DNA from: Candidatus Marithrix sp.
GTDB taxonomy: Bacteria; Pseudomonadota; Gammaproteobacteria; Beggiatoales; Beggiatoaceae
Length of the DNA: 64,000 nucleotides
Direction of reading: 5' to 3'
Assembly: GCA_016744775.1 (NCBI GenBank)
Contig: JADGDS010000004.1
Span: 1-64,000 of the forward strand
Part shown: in pieces, positions 7,551 through 17,048 of the stretch
How the letters are laid out: each line of letters opens with the position of its first letter
Position numbering within the stretch: the first letter of the stretch is position 1
The notes under the pieces: generated by a model
Told to the model about the DNA's origin: nothing
Seen by the model: only the letters and a program-made list of their open reading frames with translations
Database searches by the model: none
Program-made: the position numbers and the translations under genes

Positions 7551-8243
7551 ATGAAAACTCAACATATTCTGATTGTAGAAGACGAAATCAAAATTGCCCA
7601 ATTACTCCGTGATTATTTGGAAAAATCAAACTATACAGTATCTTGTCTGGAACAAGGCGATAAAGTAGCGTCTTATGTTAAACAAACAGCACCGACATTA
7701 ATCTTATTAGATATTATGCTACCAGAAATGGACGGCATAGCGGTTTGTAGTCAAATCAGGAAATTTTCAAATGTGCCTATAATCATGATCACGGCAAAAG
7801 TAGAAGAGCTTGATCGACTATTGGGTTTAGAATTGGGAGCTGATGATTATATATGCAAACCCTTTAGCCCTAGAGAAGTGGTAGCACGTGTCAAAGCAGT
7901 GTTGCGAAGAATATCTCCTAATCCTGTAGAACAAGAGAAAAAATTACTTGTTGGAACCATTAGGCTAGATGAAAAAACCCATGAAGTGCATATTGCAGAT
8001 AAGAAATTAAAATTGACACCTAGTGAATTTACCTTATTAAAATTCCTATTAGCGCGTCCAAACACCGTCTTATCCCGTAATAAATTATTACATATGATGC
8101 GAGATTATGACTTTGAAGGCTATGAGCGTACCATTGATTCACATATCAAAAATTTGCGTAAAAAAATAGCAACTCAATTACCTAATAAAGAAGTTATCAG
8201 TACTATTTATGGTATTGGGTATAAATTGAATTATCCTTGGTAA
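7551..8243 (+). CDS. baeR: BaeR-like OmpR-family response regulator
   Basis: 230 residues from the ATG at 7551, preceded by AAAGG. An upstream in-frame GTG at 7527 lies in the baeS fragment and is rejected as a start. Receiver domain with acidic pair E10/D11, phosphoacceptor D54 in LLDIMLPEMDG, and K103 in ICKPF. The C-terminal winged helix spans about 130-228 (LTPSEFTLLKFLL, RTIDSHIKNLRKKI). It pairs with the BaeS-like kinase at 1275. It is expected to bind the repeats at 1172, 4403 and 7409, which resemble BaeR boxes. Transcription may start inside copy 3. Confidence 0.88.
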   Translation: MKTQHILIVEDEIKIAQLLRDYLEKSNYTVSCLEQGDKVASYVKQTAPTLILLDIMLPEMDGIAVCSQIRKFSNVPIIMITAKVEELDRLLGLELGADDYICKPFSPREVVARVKAVLRRISPNPVEQEKKLLVGTIRLDEKTHEVHIADKKLKLTPSEFTLLKFLLARPNTVLSRNKLLHMMRDYDFEGYERTIDSHIKNLRKKIATQLPNKEVISTIYGIGYKLNYPW

Positions 8244-8314
8244 GGTAAATAGTAGGGTGTATAACTATAGTGGAGCAAAAAATATTTTTTTCATTCTAAC
8301 TTATATGAAAAACA

Positions 8315-10906
8315 TTATTTAGCCACTAATACAAAATTATCAAGTGCCCCATAATTACCATTAACACCAGTAGCAAAATCTATTTTTACTGATGATAAGT
8401 TTTCCCAGTTTAAATTTAATGTTTGCATAGTATCACCTGATATTGTATAAGTTTGGCTAACAGTGCCACCTGATACTAAAGTACCTGTAACTGTAGCTTC
8501 TACTGTATCGCCCCAAATATCTACACCATATTGAAATGATTCTAAATCAAAGTTTCCACCATTGGTTCTAGTAACAAATATTTGACGAAACCATTCACTT
8601 GGATGAAGTACTTTACTTGGATAATAATCAGCAGTTCCAAAAATCTTCATGATAGCATTTAAATCATCTTGAAAAGTAAAACCTTTAGGATCGTCATATT
8701 TATTAGTACTAATATTACCTAATGCTAAATTTTCAAAGTCAATTGTAATTGTTGAAGATGGTGGTGCTTGTATTGTTGCTTTTACAAAGATTCCTTGACT
8801 ACTAGCATCTTGTGTGGTTGCTTTAACCATATACCAGTTATCTCCAGTTACTGGATTGTTATGAGTATAAGAAGTGATAACGGTTGTTAATTTAGTGTAT
8901 TGACCTAATTCTGTAGTAGAATGATAAACATCATAACCAATAATATTGTTATCTGGGGAAGCATCCCAAGTCAAATCAACAGTGTTATTATTAATATTAG
9001 CAGCTAAATTTGATGGAGGTGTAACTGTTGTAGGTGGTGGTGTATCACCTATTACAGCTTTTGCAAATATTCCTTGACTTGGATTTAAAAAGCTACCACT
9101 ACCAGTAGTATCTAGTTTTATAGCTCTAAGCATATACCAGTTATTTCCTGTTAGTGGATTGTTATCAGTATAAGAAGTGCTAGTTATTGGAGCAGTTGTT
9201 AATTTAGTGTATTGCCCCAATTTTTGATTAGAACGATAAACATGGTAGCCAACAATTTGAGTATCTGAAGAAGGATTCCAAGTTAAGAATACATTATTGT
9301 TATTGGGAGTAGTAACTAAATTTGATACTGGTTTAACTGGGAAAAAGCGTATGCTAGGATCACCATTAAAATGTGAATGTCGTGTTTTAGAATGTTTTAA
9401 AAAGTAATGCCCATTTGGATCTCCATAACCTCTAGCAGCACCATGATATTCAAAAATATTAAACTTATTATTATCATGATCCATAGAACGTTTCATTGAA
9501 TAACCAACTGTTTCACCTATTCCTGATTGAAAGAAAATCGCACTAGCAGGTGATGTACCCCACAATACAATTAAATTTAATCCACCAGTAGCTAATAAAG
9601 CGCGAGATAATCCCACACCAGACCACTCATCATACTGACCATCTCTTAGCGAAACAGTTTCTTTTCCCCATAATCCCCAATAGCTCTTATCTGAAGAATA
9701 TAACATCGCATTTAAACCACCTAGTTGATTAATAGCATTAATTTCTGGTTTCCACAGATTTTGAAAATAGGCTATAAATGGACCATTGTTATTTACCCAA
9801 TTAGCATGACCAGTATCACTTAGCCAAGTATCATTATTGTGATGTACAATATTTGCTGAACCTACTATAGGTAGTGCATTACGATATGATGAATCTATAC
9901 CTTCTTCGTAACCTTTAGCTCGTATTGCGATTTTTCTACCAACATCATATCCACTGACAACATGACGATAGTTATGAAGTTTATTTAAATAGTTTTTATA
10001 AAGTTGAATTTCAGATGTTGTTGGTAAAACTATATCAGCAAAATCTACTCGTCCAAAAGCTAATTCTAGTTCAGAAGGAATATAATTTTGATCCCATTTA
10101 TAATCACCGGGAATATTGCTATTATTTGAATCCCCAAAAGTAGTTTCGGTTGGATCTGTTGGGCTAGTGTGTGTACCTGTATCAGTCCAAATACCATCAA
10201 TATCTGCATAATAGGCATCACTAGCAAGGGCGCCTTCATTTTCAGGATGACCATCTGCTGCTTCTAGGGCTAAACCTGATCTAGCTACTGGTACATGACC
10301 AAAAATAAATAATAATTTAGGTTTATCATTACTAGGAGCTGCATTATAAACATTAACAATTTGTTGTTTGACAACAGTAACTGCTTGACCACCATTCCAG
10401 CCTTCAACACGTTGAGCTTCTATAGTTTCAACAAGCCAACCATCTCCTACTAAATCAGTTTTTAACTGTTCAATTTCAGTACTAAGTGGCGTAATAAGGC
10501 TATCATCTATCAGTAAAATCATTCGCCCTCTATAGCCGCTTTGATCATAACGAATACCAGCTGCAATATAACCTATAGCATCTCTATTTGCAGTTTTTTT
10601 GCGTATTTGATATTCATAAACGTCACCTACGGATACATTAGTATCAGTCCAACTTGGTGTATTTGCAGGAACGGTAACGATTTTAGTTCCCCAGTTATTA
10701 CCATGAAGAGATCGTCGATAAATTTCATAAGAGTAATCATCGTAGTAGGTTGATAAAAAATTAATCGTGATTTGAGGGGGATATTCTTGTGCAGTTGCTT
10801 CTACAACCGCAACTCTATTCTTTACTCCAACCCCTTCTGGATCAATATTTAATGTATATGCTGTATTCGATATTAATAAAAAACCAAAAAATATATATTT
10901 TTTCAT
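8315..10906 (-). CDS. Large secreted protein, C25-like region plus two FN3 repeats
   Basis: 863 residues. Signal peptide MKKYIFFGFLLISNTAYT. Residues 30-110 form a beta-rich N-terminal domain. About 115-520 resembles the gingipain (peptidase C25) fold: KLLFIFGHVPV, ASDAYYADIDG and LAFGRVDFAD follow the order of C25 motifs, and GETVGYSMKRS sits near the end. No cysteine is present at all, so cysteine-protease activity is not expected. Two FN3-like repeats (about 525-625 and 630-715) precede a C-terminal beta domain (718-863) shared with the paralog at 11098. The first repeat unit is almost identical in the two proteins. The exported product is probably a surface or extracellular binding protein. 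The C25 assignment is motif-level inference. Confidence 0.72.
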   Translation of the reverse strand: MKKYIFFGFLLISNTAYTLNIDPEGVGVKNRVAVVEATAQEYPPQITINFLSTYYDDYSYEIYRRSLHGNNWGTKIVTVPANTPSWTDTNVSVGDVYEYQIRKKTANRDAIGYIAAGIRYDQSGYRGRMILLIDDSLITPLSTEIEQLKTDLVGDGWLVETIEAQRVEGWNGGQAVTVVKQQIVNVYNAAPSNDKPKLLFIFGHVPVARSGLALEAADGHPENEGALASDAYYADIDGIWTDTGTHTSPTDPTETTFGDSNNSNIPGDYKWDQNYIPSELELAFGRVDFADIVLPTTSEIQLYKNYLNKLHNYRHVVSGYDVGRKIAIRAKGYEEGIDSSYRNALPIVGSANIVHHNNDTWLSDTGHANWVNNNGPFIAYFQNLWKPEINAINQLGGLNAMLYSSDKSYWGLWGKETVSLRDGQYDEWSGVGLSRALLATGGLNLIVLWGTSPASAIFFQSGIGETVGYSMKRSMDHDNNKFNIFEYHGAARGYGDPNGHYFLKHSKTRHSHFNGDPSIRFFPVKPVSNLVTTPNNNNVFLTWNPSSDTQIVGYHVYRSNQKLGQYTKLTTAPITSTSYTDNNPLTGNNWYMLRAIKLDTTGSGSFLNPSQGIFAKAVIGDTPPPTTVTPPSNLAANINNNTVDLTWDASPDNNIIGYDVYHSTTELGQYTKLTTVITSYTHNNPVTGDNWYMVKATTQDASSQGIFVKATIQAPPSSTITIDFENLALGNISTNKYDDPKGFTFQDDLNAIMKIFGTADYYPSKVLHPSEWFRQIFVTRTNGGNFDLESFQYGVDIWGDTVEATVTGTLVSGGTVSQTYTISGDTMQTLNLNWENLSSVKIDFATGVNGNYGALDNFVLVAK

Positions 10907-11039
10907 AACTATGCTTTACCTTTATTGTCTCTATAAATTTAATAAAATTAATATGATATTAAGCAATAAAAAGACCATGCAAAGTATGAGTATTATTAAT
11001 GGATGTTAGGTATGTAGGAAAGAAAGCATGTTAGATAGG

Positions 11040-11067
11040 CATTCCCCTTTAATTAAAGGGGAATGAG
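11040..11067 (-). terminator. GGGG-type hairpin downstream of the 1054-aa gene
   Basis: The palindrome CATTCCCCTTTAATTAAAGG continues to a perfect stem with GGGGAATG. It lies about 30 bp after the stop of the minus-strand gene at 11098. No strong T-tract follows, so terminator function is likely but not certain. Confidence 0.5.
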
Positions 11068-11097
11068 GTGAGATAATTTACTAAATGATTTACTAAA

Positions 11098-14000
11098 TTA
11101 TTTAGCCACTAATACAAAATTATCAAGTGCTCCATAATTGCCATCGGCACCTGTAGAAAAATCTATTTTTACTGATGATAAGTTTTCCCAGTTTAAATTT
11201 AATGTTTGCATAGTATCACCTGATACTGTATAAATTTGGCTAACAGTGCCACCTGATACTAAAGTACCTGTAACTGTCGCTTCAACTGTATCGCCCCAAA
11301 TATCTACACCATATTGAAATGATTTTAAATCAAAGTTTCCACCATTAGTTCTGGTAACAAAGATTTGACGACTCCAGTTATTTGAATGAAGTACTTTACT
11401 TGGATAATTATCAGGAGTTCCATAAATATGAAGAATCTCATTTAGATCGTCTTTAAAAGTAAAACCTTGAGGATCATCATATTTATTATTATATGTATCT
11501 TCTGTTCCAACAATACCTAATGGTAAATTTTCAAAGTCTATTGTAATTGTTGTTGCTTGTATTACTGCTTTTACAAAGATTTCATCACTAGATAAATTGT
11601 TACCATTACTATCTAGTTTTATAACTTTAACCATATACCAGTTATCTCCTGTTACTGGATTGTTATCAGTATAAGAGCTGCTAGTTACAGGAGTAGTTGT
11701 TAATTTAGTGTATTCACCTAATTCTGTAGTAGAATGATAAACTTCATAACCAGTTACCTCATTGTCTGGAGAAGCATTCCAAGTCAAAGAAACAGTGTTA
11801 TTATTAATAGTAGCAGATAAATTTGATGCTGGTTCAGGTGGTGTTGGTTGTATTGTTGCTTTTACAAATACTCCTTCACTAGCACTAGCATCTGGTTTTA
11901 TTGCTTTAACCATATACCAGTTATCTCCTATTATTGGATAGTTATCAGTATAAGAGGTGCTAGTTACAGGGACAGTTGTGAATTTACTGTATTCACCTAA
12001 TTCTGTATTAGAACCATAAACCTCATAACCACTGACTTCATTGTCTGGAGAAGCATTCCAAGTCAAGGTAACAATATTATTAACAGTAGCAACTAAATTT
12101 GATGGAGGTGCAATTGTTGTTGCTTGTTGTATTATTGCTTTTACAAATATTCCTTCACTAGCACTACCATCTGGTTTTATTGCTTTCACCATATACCAAT
12201 TATCTCCTGTTACTGGATTGTTATCAGTATAAGAGCTGCTAGTTACAGGAGTCGTTGTTAATTTAGTGTATTCACCTAATTCTGTAGTAGAATGATAAAC
12301 TTCATAACCACTTACTTCATTGTCTGGAGAAGCATTCCAAGTCAAATCAACAGCCTCATTATTAATATTGGCAACTAAATTTGATGGAGATGTAACTGTT
12401 TTGGTAGCACCTATGACTGCTTTTGCAAATATTCCTTGGCTTGGATTTAAAAAGCTACCACTACCAGTAGTATCTAGCTTTATAGCTCTAAGCATATACC
12501 AGTTATCTCCTGTTAGTGGATTGTTATCAGTATAAGAGCTACTAGTTACAGGATTAGTTGTTAATTTAGTGTATTTATCCAATTTTTGATTAGAACGATA
12601 AACATGGTAGCCAGCAATGTCAGTATCTGAGGAAGAATTCCAAGTTAAAGAAATGCTATTAGTATTAGTAGTAGTAACTAAATTTGATGCTGGTTTAACT
12701 GGAAAAAAGCGTATGCTAGGATCACCATTAAACTGTGAATGTCGTGTTTTACAATGTTTTAAGAAGTAATGCCCATTTGGATCTTCATAACCACTAGCTG
12801 CACCATGATATTCAAAAATATTAAACTTATTATTATCATGATCCATAGAACGTTTCATTGAATAACCAACTGTTTCACCTATTCCTGCTTGAAAGAAAAT
12901 AGCACTCGCAGGTGATGTACCCCACAATACAATTAAATTTAATCCACCTGTAGCTAATAAAGCGCGAGATAATCCTAGACTTGACCACTCATCATACTGA
13001 CCATCTCTTAGCGAAACAGTTTCTTTGCCCCATAATCCCCAATAGCTCTTATCTGAAGAATATAGCATAGCATTTAAACCACCTAGTTGATTAATAGCAT
13101 TAATTTCTGGTTTCCACATATTTTGAAAATAGGCTAGAAATGGACCATTGTTATTTACCCAATTAGCATGACCAGTATCAGTTTTCCAAGTATCATTATT
13201 GTGATGCACAATATTTGCTGAACCTACTATAGGTAGTGCGTTACGATATGATGAATCTATAGCTTCTGGATAAGCTTTAGCTCGTATTGCTATTTTTCTA
13301 CCAACATCATATCCACTGACAACATGACGATAGTTATGAAGTTTATTTAAATAGTTTTTATAAAGTTGGATTTCAGATGTTGTTGGTAAAACTATATCAG
13401 CAAAATCTACTCGTCCAAAAGCTAATTCTAATTCAGAAGGAATATAGTTTTGATCCCATTTGTAATCACCGGGAATATTGATATTATTTGGATCTGAAAA
13501 AGTTGTTTGATCTGTTGGGCTAGTGTGTGTACCAATATCAGTCCAAATACCATCAATATCTGCATAATAAGCATCACTAGCAAGAGCGCCTTCATTTTCA
13601 GGATGACCATCTGCTGCTTCTAGCTTTAAACCTGATCTTGCTACTGGTACATGACCAAGAATAAATAATATTTTAGGTTTGTCATTAGTAGGAGCGGCAT
13701 TATAAACATCCACAATTTGTTGTTTGACAACAGTAACTGCTTGACCACCATTCCAGCCTTCAACACGTTCAGCTTCTATAGTTTCAACAAACCAACCATC
13801 TCCTACTAAATCAGTTTTTAACTGTTCAATTTCAGTGCTAAGAGATGTAGTAATGGTATTATCTATCAGTAAAATCATTCGCCCTCTATAGCCGCTTTGA
13901 TTATAACGAATACCAGCGGCAATATAACCTATAGCATCTCGGGTTCCAGTTTTTTTGCGTATTTGATACTCATAAACATCGCCTACAGATACATTATTAT

Positions 14001-14262
14001 CAGTCCAACTTTTTCTCTTTGCAGGAACGGTAACTATTTTAGTTCCCCAATTATTACCATGAAGAGATCGTCGATAAATTTTATAAGGGTTATTATTGTA
14101 GTAAGTTGATAAAAAATGAATAGTGATTTGAGGAGGAGATTCTTGTACAGTTGCCTCTACAACTACAACTCTATTGCTGACTTGAACTCCAGCAGGATCA
14201 ATCGTTAATGTATATGCTGTATTCTGCATTAACAATAAACTAAAAAATATATATTTCTTCAT
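11098..14262 (-). CDS. Large secreted protein, C25-like region plus four FN3 repeats
   Basis: 1054 residues; tandem paralog of the gene at 8315, near-identical over most of the first 520 residues. The signal peptide is MKKYIFFSLLLMQNTAYT. It carries the same C25-like motifs (ILFILGHVPV, ASDAYYADIDG, LAFGRVDFAD) and only one cysteine, at a site that is serine in the paralog (KHCKTRHS), so an active cysteine protease is unlikely. Four FN3-like repeats start near residues 524, 627, 719 and 811. The last three are very alike (LTWNASPDNEVSGYEVYxS), pointing to recent internal expansion. The C-terminal domain is at 904-1054. The gene pair looks like a recent duplication with differing repeat number. 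Confidence 0.72.
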   Translation of the reverse strand: MKKYIFFSLLLMQNTAYTLTIDPAGVQVSNRVVVVEATVQESPPQITIHFLSTYYNNNPYKIYRRSLHGNNWGTKIVTVPAKRKSWTDNNVSVGDVYEYQIRKKTGTRDAIGYIAAGIRYNQSGYRGRMILLIDNTITTSLSTEIEQLKTDLVGDGWFVETIEAERVEGWNGGQAVTVVKQQIVDVYNAAPTNDKPKILFILGHVPVARSGLKLEAADGHPENEGALASDAYYADIDGIWTDIGTHTSPTDQTTFSDPNNINIPGDYKWDQNYIPSELELAFGRVDFADIVLPTTSEIQLYKNYLNKLHNYRHVVSGYDVGRKIAIRAKAYPEAIDSSYRNALPIVGSANIVHHNNDTWKTDTGHANWVNNNGPFLAYFQNMWKPEINAINQLGGLNAMLYSSDKSYWGLWGKETVSLRDGQYDEWSSLGLSRALLATGGLNLIVLWGTSPASAIFFQAGIGETVGYSMKRSMDHDNNKFNIFEYHGAASGYEDPNGHYFLKHCKTRHSQFNGDPSIRFFPVKPASNLVTTTNTNSISLTWNSSSDTDIAGYHVYRSNQKLDKYTKLTTNPVTSSSYTDNNPLTGDNWYMLRAIKLDTTGSGSFLNPSQGIFAKAVIGATKTVTSPSNLVANINNEAVDLTWNASPDNEVSGYEVYHSTTELGEYTKLTTTPVTSSSYTDNNPVTGDNWYMVKAIKPDGSASEGIFVKAIIQQATTIAPPSNLVATVNNIVTLTWNASPDNEVSGYEVYGSNTELGEYSKFTTVPVTSTSYTDNYPIIGDNWYMVKAIKPDASASEGVFVKATIQPTPPEPASNLSATINNNTVSLTWNASPDNEVTGYEVYHSTTELGEYTKLTTTPVTSSSYTDNNPVTGDNWYMVKVIKLDSNGNNLSSDEIFVKAVIQATTITIDFENLPLGIVGTEDTYNNKYDDPQGFTFKDDLNEILHIYGTPDNYPSKVLHSNNWSRQIFVTRTNGGNFDLKSFQYGVDIWGDTVEATVTGTLVSGGTVSQIYTVSGDTMQTLNLNWENLSSVKIDFSTGADGNYGALDNFVLVAK

Positions 14263-14335
14263 AATTATGCTTTACCTTTATTGAACAATAAAAAGATAAT
14301 GCAAAATCTGTGCAGTTTAATTGATGCTAGGCAAG

Positions 14336-14362
14336 GCATTCCCCTTTTAAAACAAGGGGATA
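14336..14362 (-). terminator. Imperfect GGGG hairpin after the lipoprotein gene
   Basis: CATTCCCCTTTTAAAACAAG followed by GGGAT forms a short stem of CCCCTT with AAGGGG. It lies about 25 bp downstream of the minus-strand gene at 14384 and is related to the hairpin at 11040. Confidence 0.4.
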
Positions 14363-14383
14363 TAGAATGGATAATTTACTAAA

Positions 14384-15232
14384 TTATTTATAACTATAAG
14401 TTTTGGTACGATTTTTCCAACCAGCAAACCAGCGAGATTCATTACGTTGTGCTGGAGAATTTTGAATACGACGTTTTAGTACATATTCAGCACTTTTTGC
14501 AAATTCAGCCATTACATCATCGGCATTATTTGACATATTTTCTAATACTTGTAATAAGCCCCAACCTTGACCCTTATAACGTTCAGTCGGTTTAGTACCT
14601 TCTCCTTTGAAATTAACATAATCAATTAGGGCATAAATACCATTAGGTCTCGCATTTGCTACTTGATAAAATTGTTCACGTACATGTTCGCGTTTTCGTT
14701 CAGATGTTAAACTATCCAACATAGTTGGTAATGCTTTTTCTAAACGTTGAATAATAAATTGTACTTGTTGAGGAATGGTATTTTTAAGTAATGTACGTAA
14801 TTCATTCATGCGAGAACTGTCTTGATCTCTTTTAAAGGCTTCATGGGATTTCCAAGGGGCATCTTCAGGCAACCACGCTGGAGTTTCTATTCCTTGTTGT
14901 TCTAAAAAAGCGATTAAATCAGGAAAAGTTTCATGAAAACGCCCTTCTTGGGCGGTAGGATACCAAATAAAATGACCAATACCTAGTGAGGCAAAATTTT
15001 CACCTTTATTCCAAGCGGTTAAATTTTCTACTTTAGCAGAACCTTCATTCATCCAAATTTTGTGTCCAATTTCCTTGGCTTCAGCCATTGCAACTTGGAT
15101 ATATTTAGGTTTGGGTGCTTCATCTACTACTTTTATCGGTTTTTCTTCTGGTGGCGGTGTTTCTGTGGTAGCACAAGCTGAGAATAAAGATGTTGCTAAA
15201 CACATTGAGATTGTTAAATATTTTTTATTCAT
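14384..15232 (-). CDS. Conserved lipoprotein, possibly lysozyme-like
   Basis: 282 residues. A lipoprotein signal with Cys near residue 20 (LFSAC) is followed by a Pro/Glu-rich linker to about residue 45. The folded part begins IGHKIWMNEGS and holds the striking motif WNKGENFASLGIGHFIWYP (about 75-93), then YKGQGWGLLQVLENM near 218. The E...G(I/L)GH pattern recalls lysozyme-like glycosidases, so a peptidoglycan role is possible but unproven. It lies just upstream, in the same direction, of the two C25-like/FN3 genes, with a weak hairpin between. Confidence 0.62.
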   Translation of the reverse strand: MNKKYLTISMCLATSLFSACATTETPPPEEKPIKVVDEAPKPKYIQVAMAEAKEIGHKIWMNEGSAKVENLTAWNKGENFASLGIGHFIWYPTAQEGRFHETFPDLIAFLEQQGIETPAWLPEDAPWKSHEAFKRDQDSSRMNELRTLLKNTIPQQVQFIIQRLEKALPTMLDSLTSERKREHVREQFYQVANARPNGIYALIDYVNFKGEGTKPTERYKGQGWGLLQVLENMSNNADDVMAEFAKSAEYVLKRRIQNSPAQRNESRWFAGWKNRTKTYSYK

Positions 15233-15292
15233 AATGGTCTTATAAGTTAGTTGAAAAGTTATATTATCTCTTTAATTAGACATTTCGTCAAA

Positions 15293-17041
15293 TTATATAT
15301 TCTTCTGCAACCACATTTCCAATAAGGCTAAATGCCATAGTTTGCTGCCTTGTAAGGGTGTCATATATGATTCTGGTGCCGCTAGTAATTTATTTACATA
15401 GTCAGTTTGAAATAGTTGCCGCTCTCTACATGCTTGTGATGTCAATACTTCGCGCATTGTTTCTAAAAATTCTCCTCTTACATATTTTAATGCTGGCACT
15501 GGAAAGTAGCCTTTGGGGCGATCTATTACTGCCGCTGGTAGTAGTTTACGTGCGATAGCTTTTAATGGATATTTGCCATTTTCCTTTAATTTTAATTCTG
15601 GTGGCATGGTTGCTGCTAGTTCTACTAGATGATGATCTAAAAATGGTACTCGGGCTTCTAATCCCCATGCCATTGTCATATTATCTACTCTTTTTACAGG
15701 GTCATCTACTATTAAGGTGGTTACATCCATTCGCAGCACTTTGTCTAAGAATGTTTCTGAGCCTTTTAATAAGTCAGTTACTAATTGTGAAGTATGATCT
15801 TCTCCATGATAATTTGGATTAACTGTTTGTAAAAATTCTTCATGAGTTCGATCAAAGTAAAAAGCTTTAAATCTATCTAAATCAGAACCTTGTGCTGCTT
15901 GCATTAGTGGATACCAGAAATAACCTGCAAATACTTCATCTGCTCCTTGCCCACTTTGTACTACTTTTACACTTTGCGATACTTGTTCGGCTAGTAGGTA
16001 AAATGCTACAGCGTCTTGTGCCACCATTGGTTCTGACATTGCCGCTATGGCTTCTGGTAAGCGGGTTAATACTTGATTATTAGGAATTGTGTAGCGATGA
16101 TGATTGGTGTTATAACGCGCAACTATTTGATCTGAATATTCAAATTCACTACCACGCTCTTTTGGAGCATCTTCAAAACCAATTGAAAATGTATTAACAT
16201 TTTGATCCAATAAAGCAACTAATAAGCTGGAATCCAAACCACCAGATAATAACACGCCAACCGGCACATCAGCGGCAAGCCGATGACTATCAACCGCTCC
16301 CTTAAGCGCGGCATGAGTAGCTTCAATCCATTGTGATTCAGTTAAGGGTGTTTCTGGGCGATTGGCGGATAATGTCCAATATCTTTTTACAGTTTTACCC
16401 TTAGAATTAACAATTAAAATTGTACCCGGAGCTAATTTGCGAACACCTTGTAAAATAGTTCGCGGTGCTGGAACTACTGCATGAAGGCTTAAATGATGAT
16501 GCAAAGCTATGGGATCAATAGTGGTATCTACTTCTCCAGCGGCTAATAAGGCTGGTAATGTTGATGCAAAACGTAAACTATTTGTATTTTCAGTGAAATA
16601 TAAGGGCTTAATTCCCAAACGATCACGGGCTAATAATAGTTGTTGCTTGTGGTTATCCCATAAACCAAAGGCAAACATTCCATCAAAATGATTAACACAA
16701 TCTTCACCCCATTGGGCATAAGATTTCAGTATAACTTCAGTATCACTTTCAGATGTAAATTGATGACCATACTGAATTAATTCACGGCGCAATTGCCGAT
16801 AATTATAAATAGTACCATTAAATACTAAAGATAAGCCTAAAGTCTGATCAAACATAGGCTGATGGGCGCGATTTGATAAATCAATAATCGACAAACGCCG
16901 ATGCCCTAAACCAATAGCTCCATCAAAAAAAGACCCGTAATCATCGGGGCCTCTGGGGGCTAAACGATCCATCATTTTAGATAAAGTTTGAAGATCAGAC
17001 TTATTAGCGTCAAAGCGAAACTCGCCACATATTCCACACAT
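15293..17041 (-). CDS. Asparagine synthase-type amidotransferase (NAGGN family)
   Basis: 582 residues. The N-terminal class-II glutamine amidotransferase domain has catalytic Cys2 (MCGICGEF) and the RGPDDYG, HRRLSIIDLS and NGTIYNY motifs. The C-terminal AsnB domain has the PP-loop SGGLDSS near residue 265 and SGQGADEVFAGY near 362. The wording of the linker (HAVVPAPRTILQGVRKLAPGT) fits the AsnO-like group that makes the osmoprotectant N-acetylglutaminylglutamine amide. The usual neighbour, an N-acetylglutaminylglutamine synthetase, is not beside it. Plain asparagine synthetase remains an alternative. Confidence 0.8.
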   Translation of the reverse strand: MCGICGEFRFDANKSDLQTLSKMMDRLAPRGPDDYGSFFDGAIGLGHRRLSIIDLSNRAHQPMFDQTLGLSLVFNGTIYNYRQLRRELIQYGHQFTSESDTEVILKSYAQWGEDCVNHFDGMFAFGLWDNHKQQLLLARDRLGIKPLYFTENTNSLRFASTLPALLAAGEVDTTIDPIALHHHLSLHAVVPAPRTILQGVRKLAPGTILIVNSKGKTVKRYWTLSANRPETPLTESQWIEATHAALKGAVDSHRLAADVPVGVLLSGGLDSSLLVALLDQNVNTFSIGFEDAPKERGSEFEYSDQIVARYNTNHHRYTIPNNQVLTRLPEAIAAMSEPMVAQDAVAFYLLAEQVSQSVKVVQSGQGADEVFAGYFWYPLMQAAQGSDLDRFKAFYFDRTHEEFLQTVNPNYHGEDHTSQLVTDLLKGSETFLDKVLRMDVTTLIVDDPVKRVDNMTMAWGLEARVPFLDHHLVELAATMPPELKLKENGKYPLKAIARKLLPAAVIDRPKGYFPVPALKYVRGEFLETMREVLTSQACRERQLFQTDYVNKLLAAPESYMTPLQGSKLWHLALLEMWLQKNI

Positions 17042-17048
17042 ATTATTT

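Noticed and set aside
8315..14262. Active gingipain-type cysteine proteases
   Set aside because: C25-like motifs are present but a conserved catalytic cysteine is absent in both proteins.
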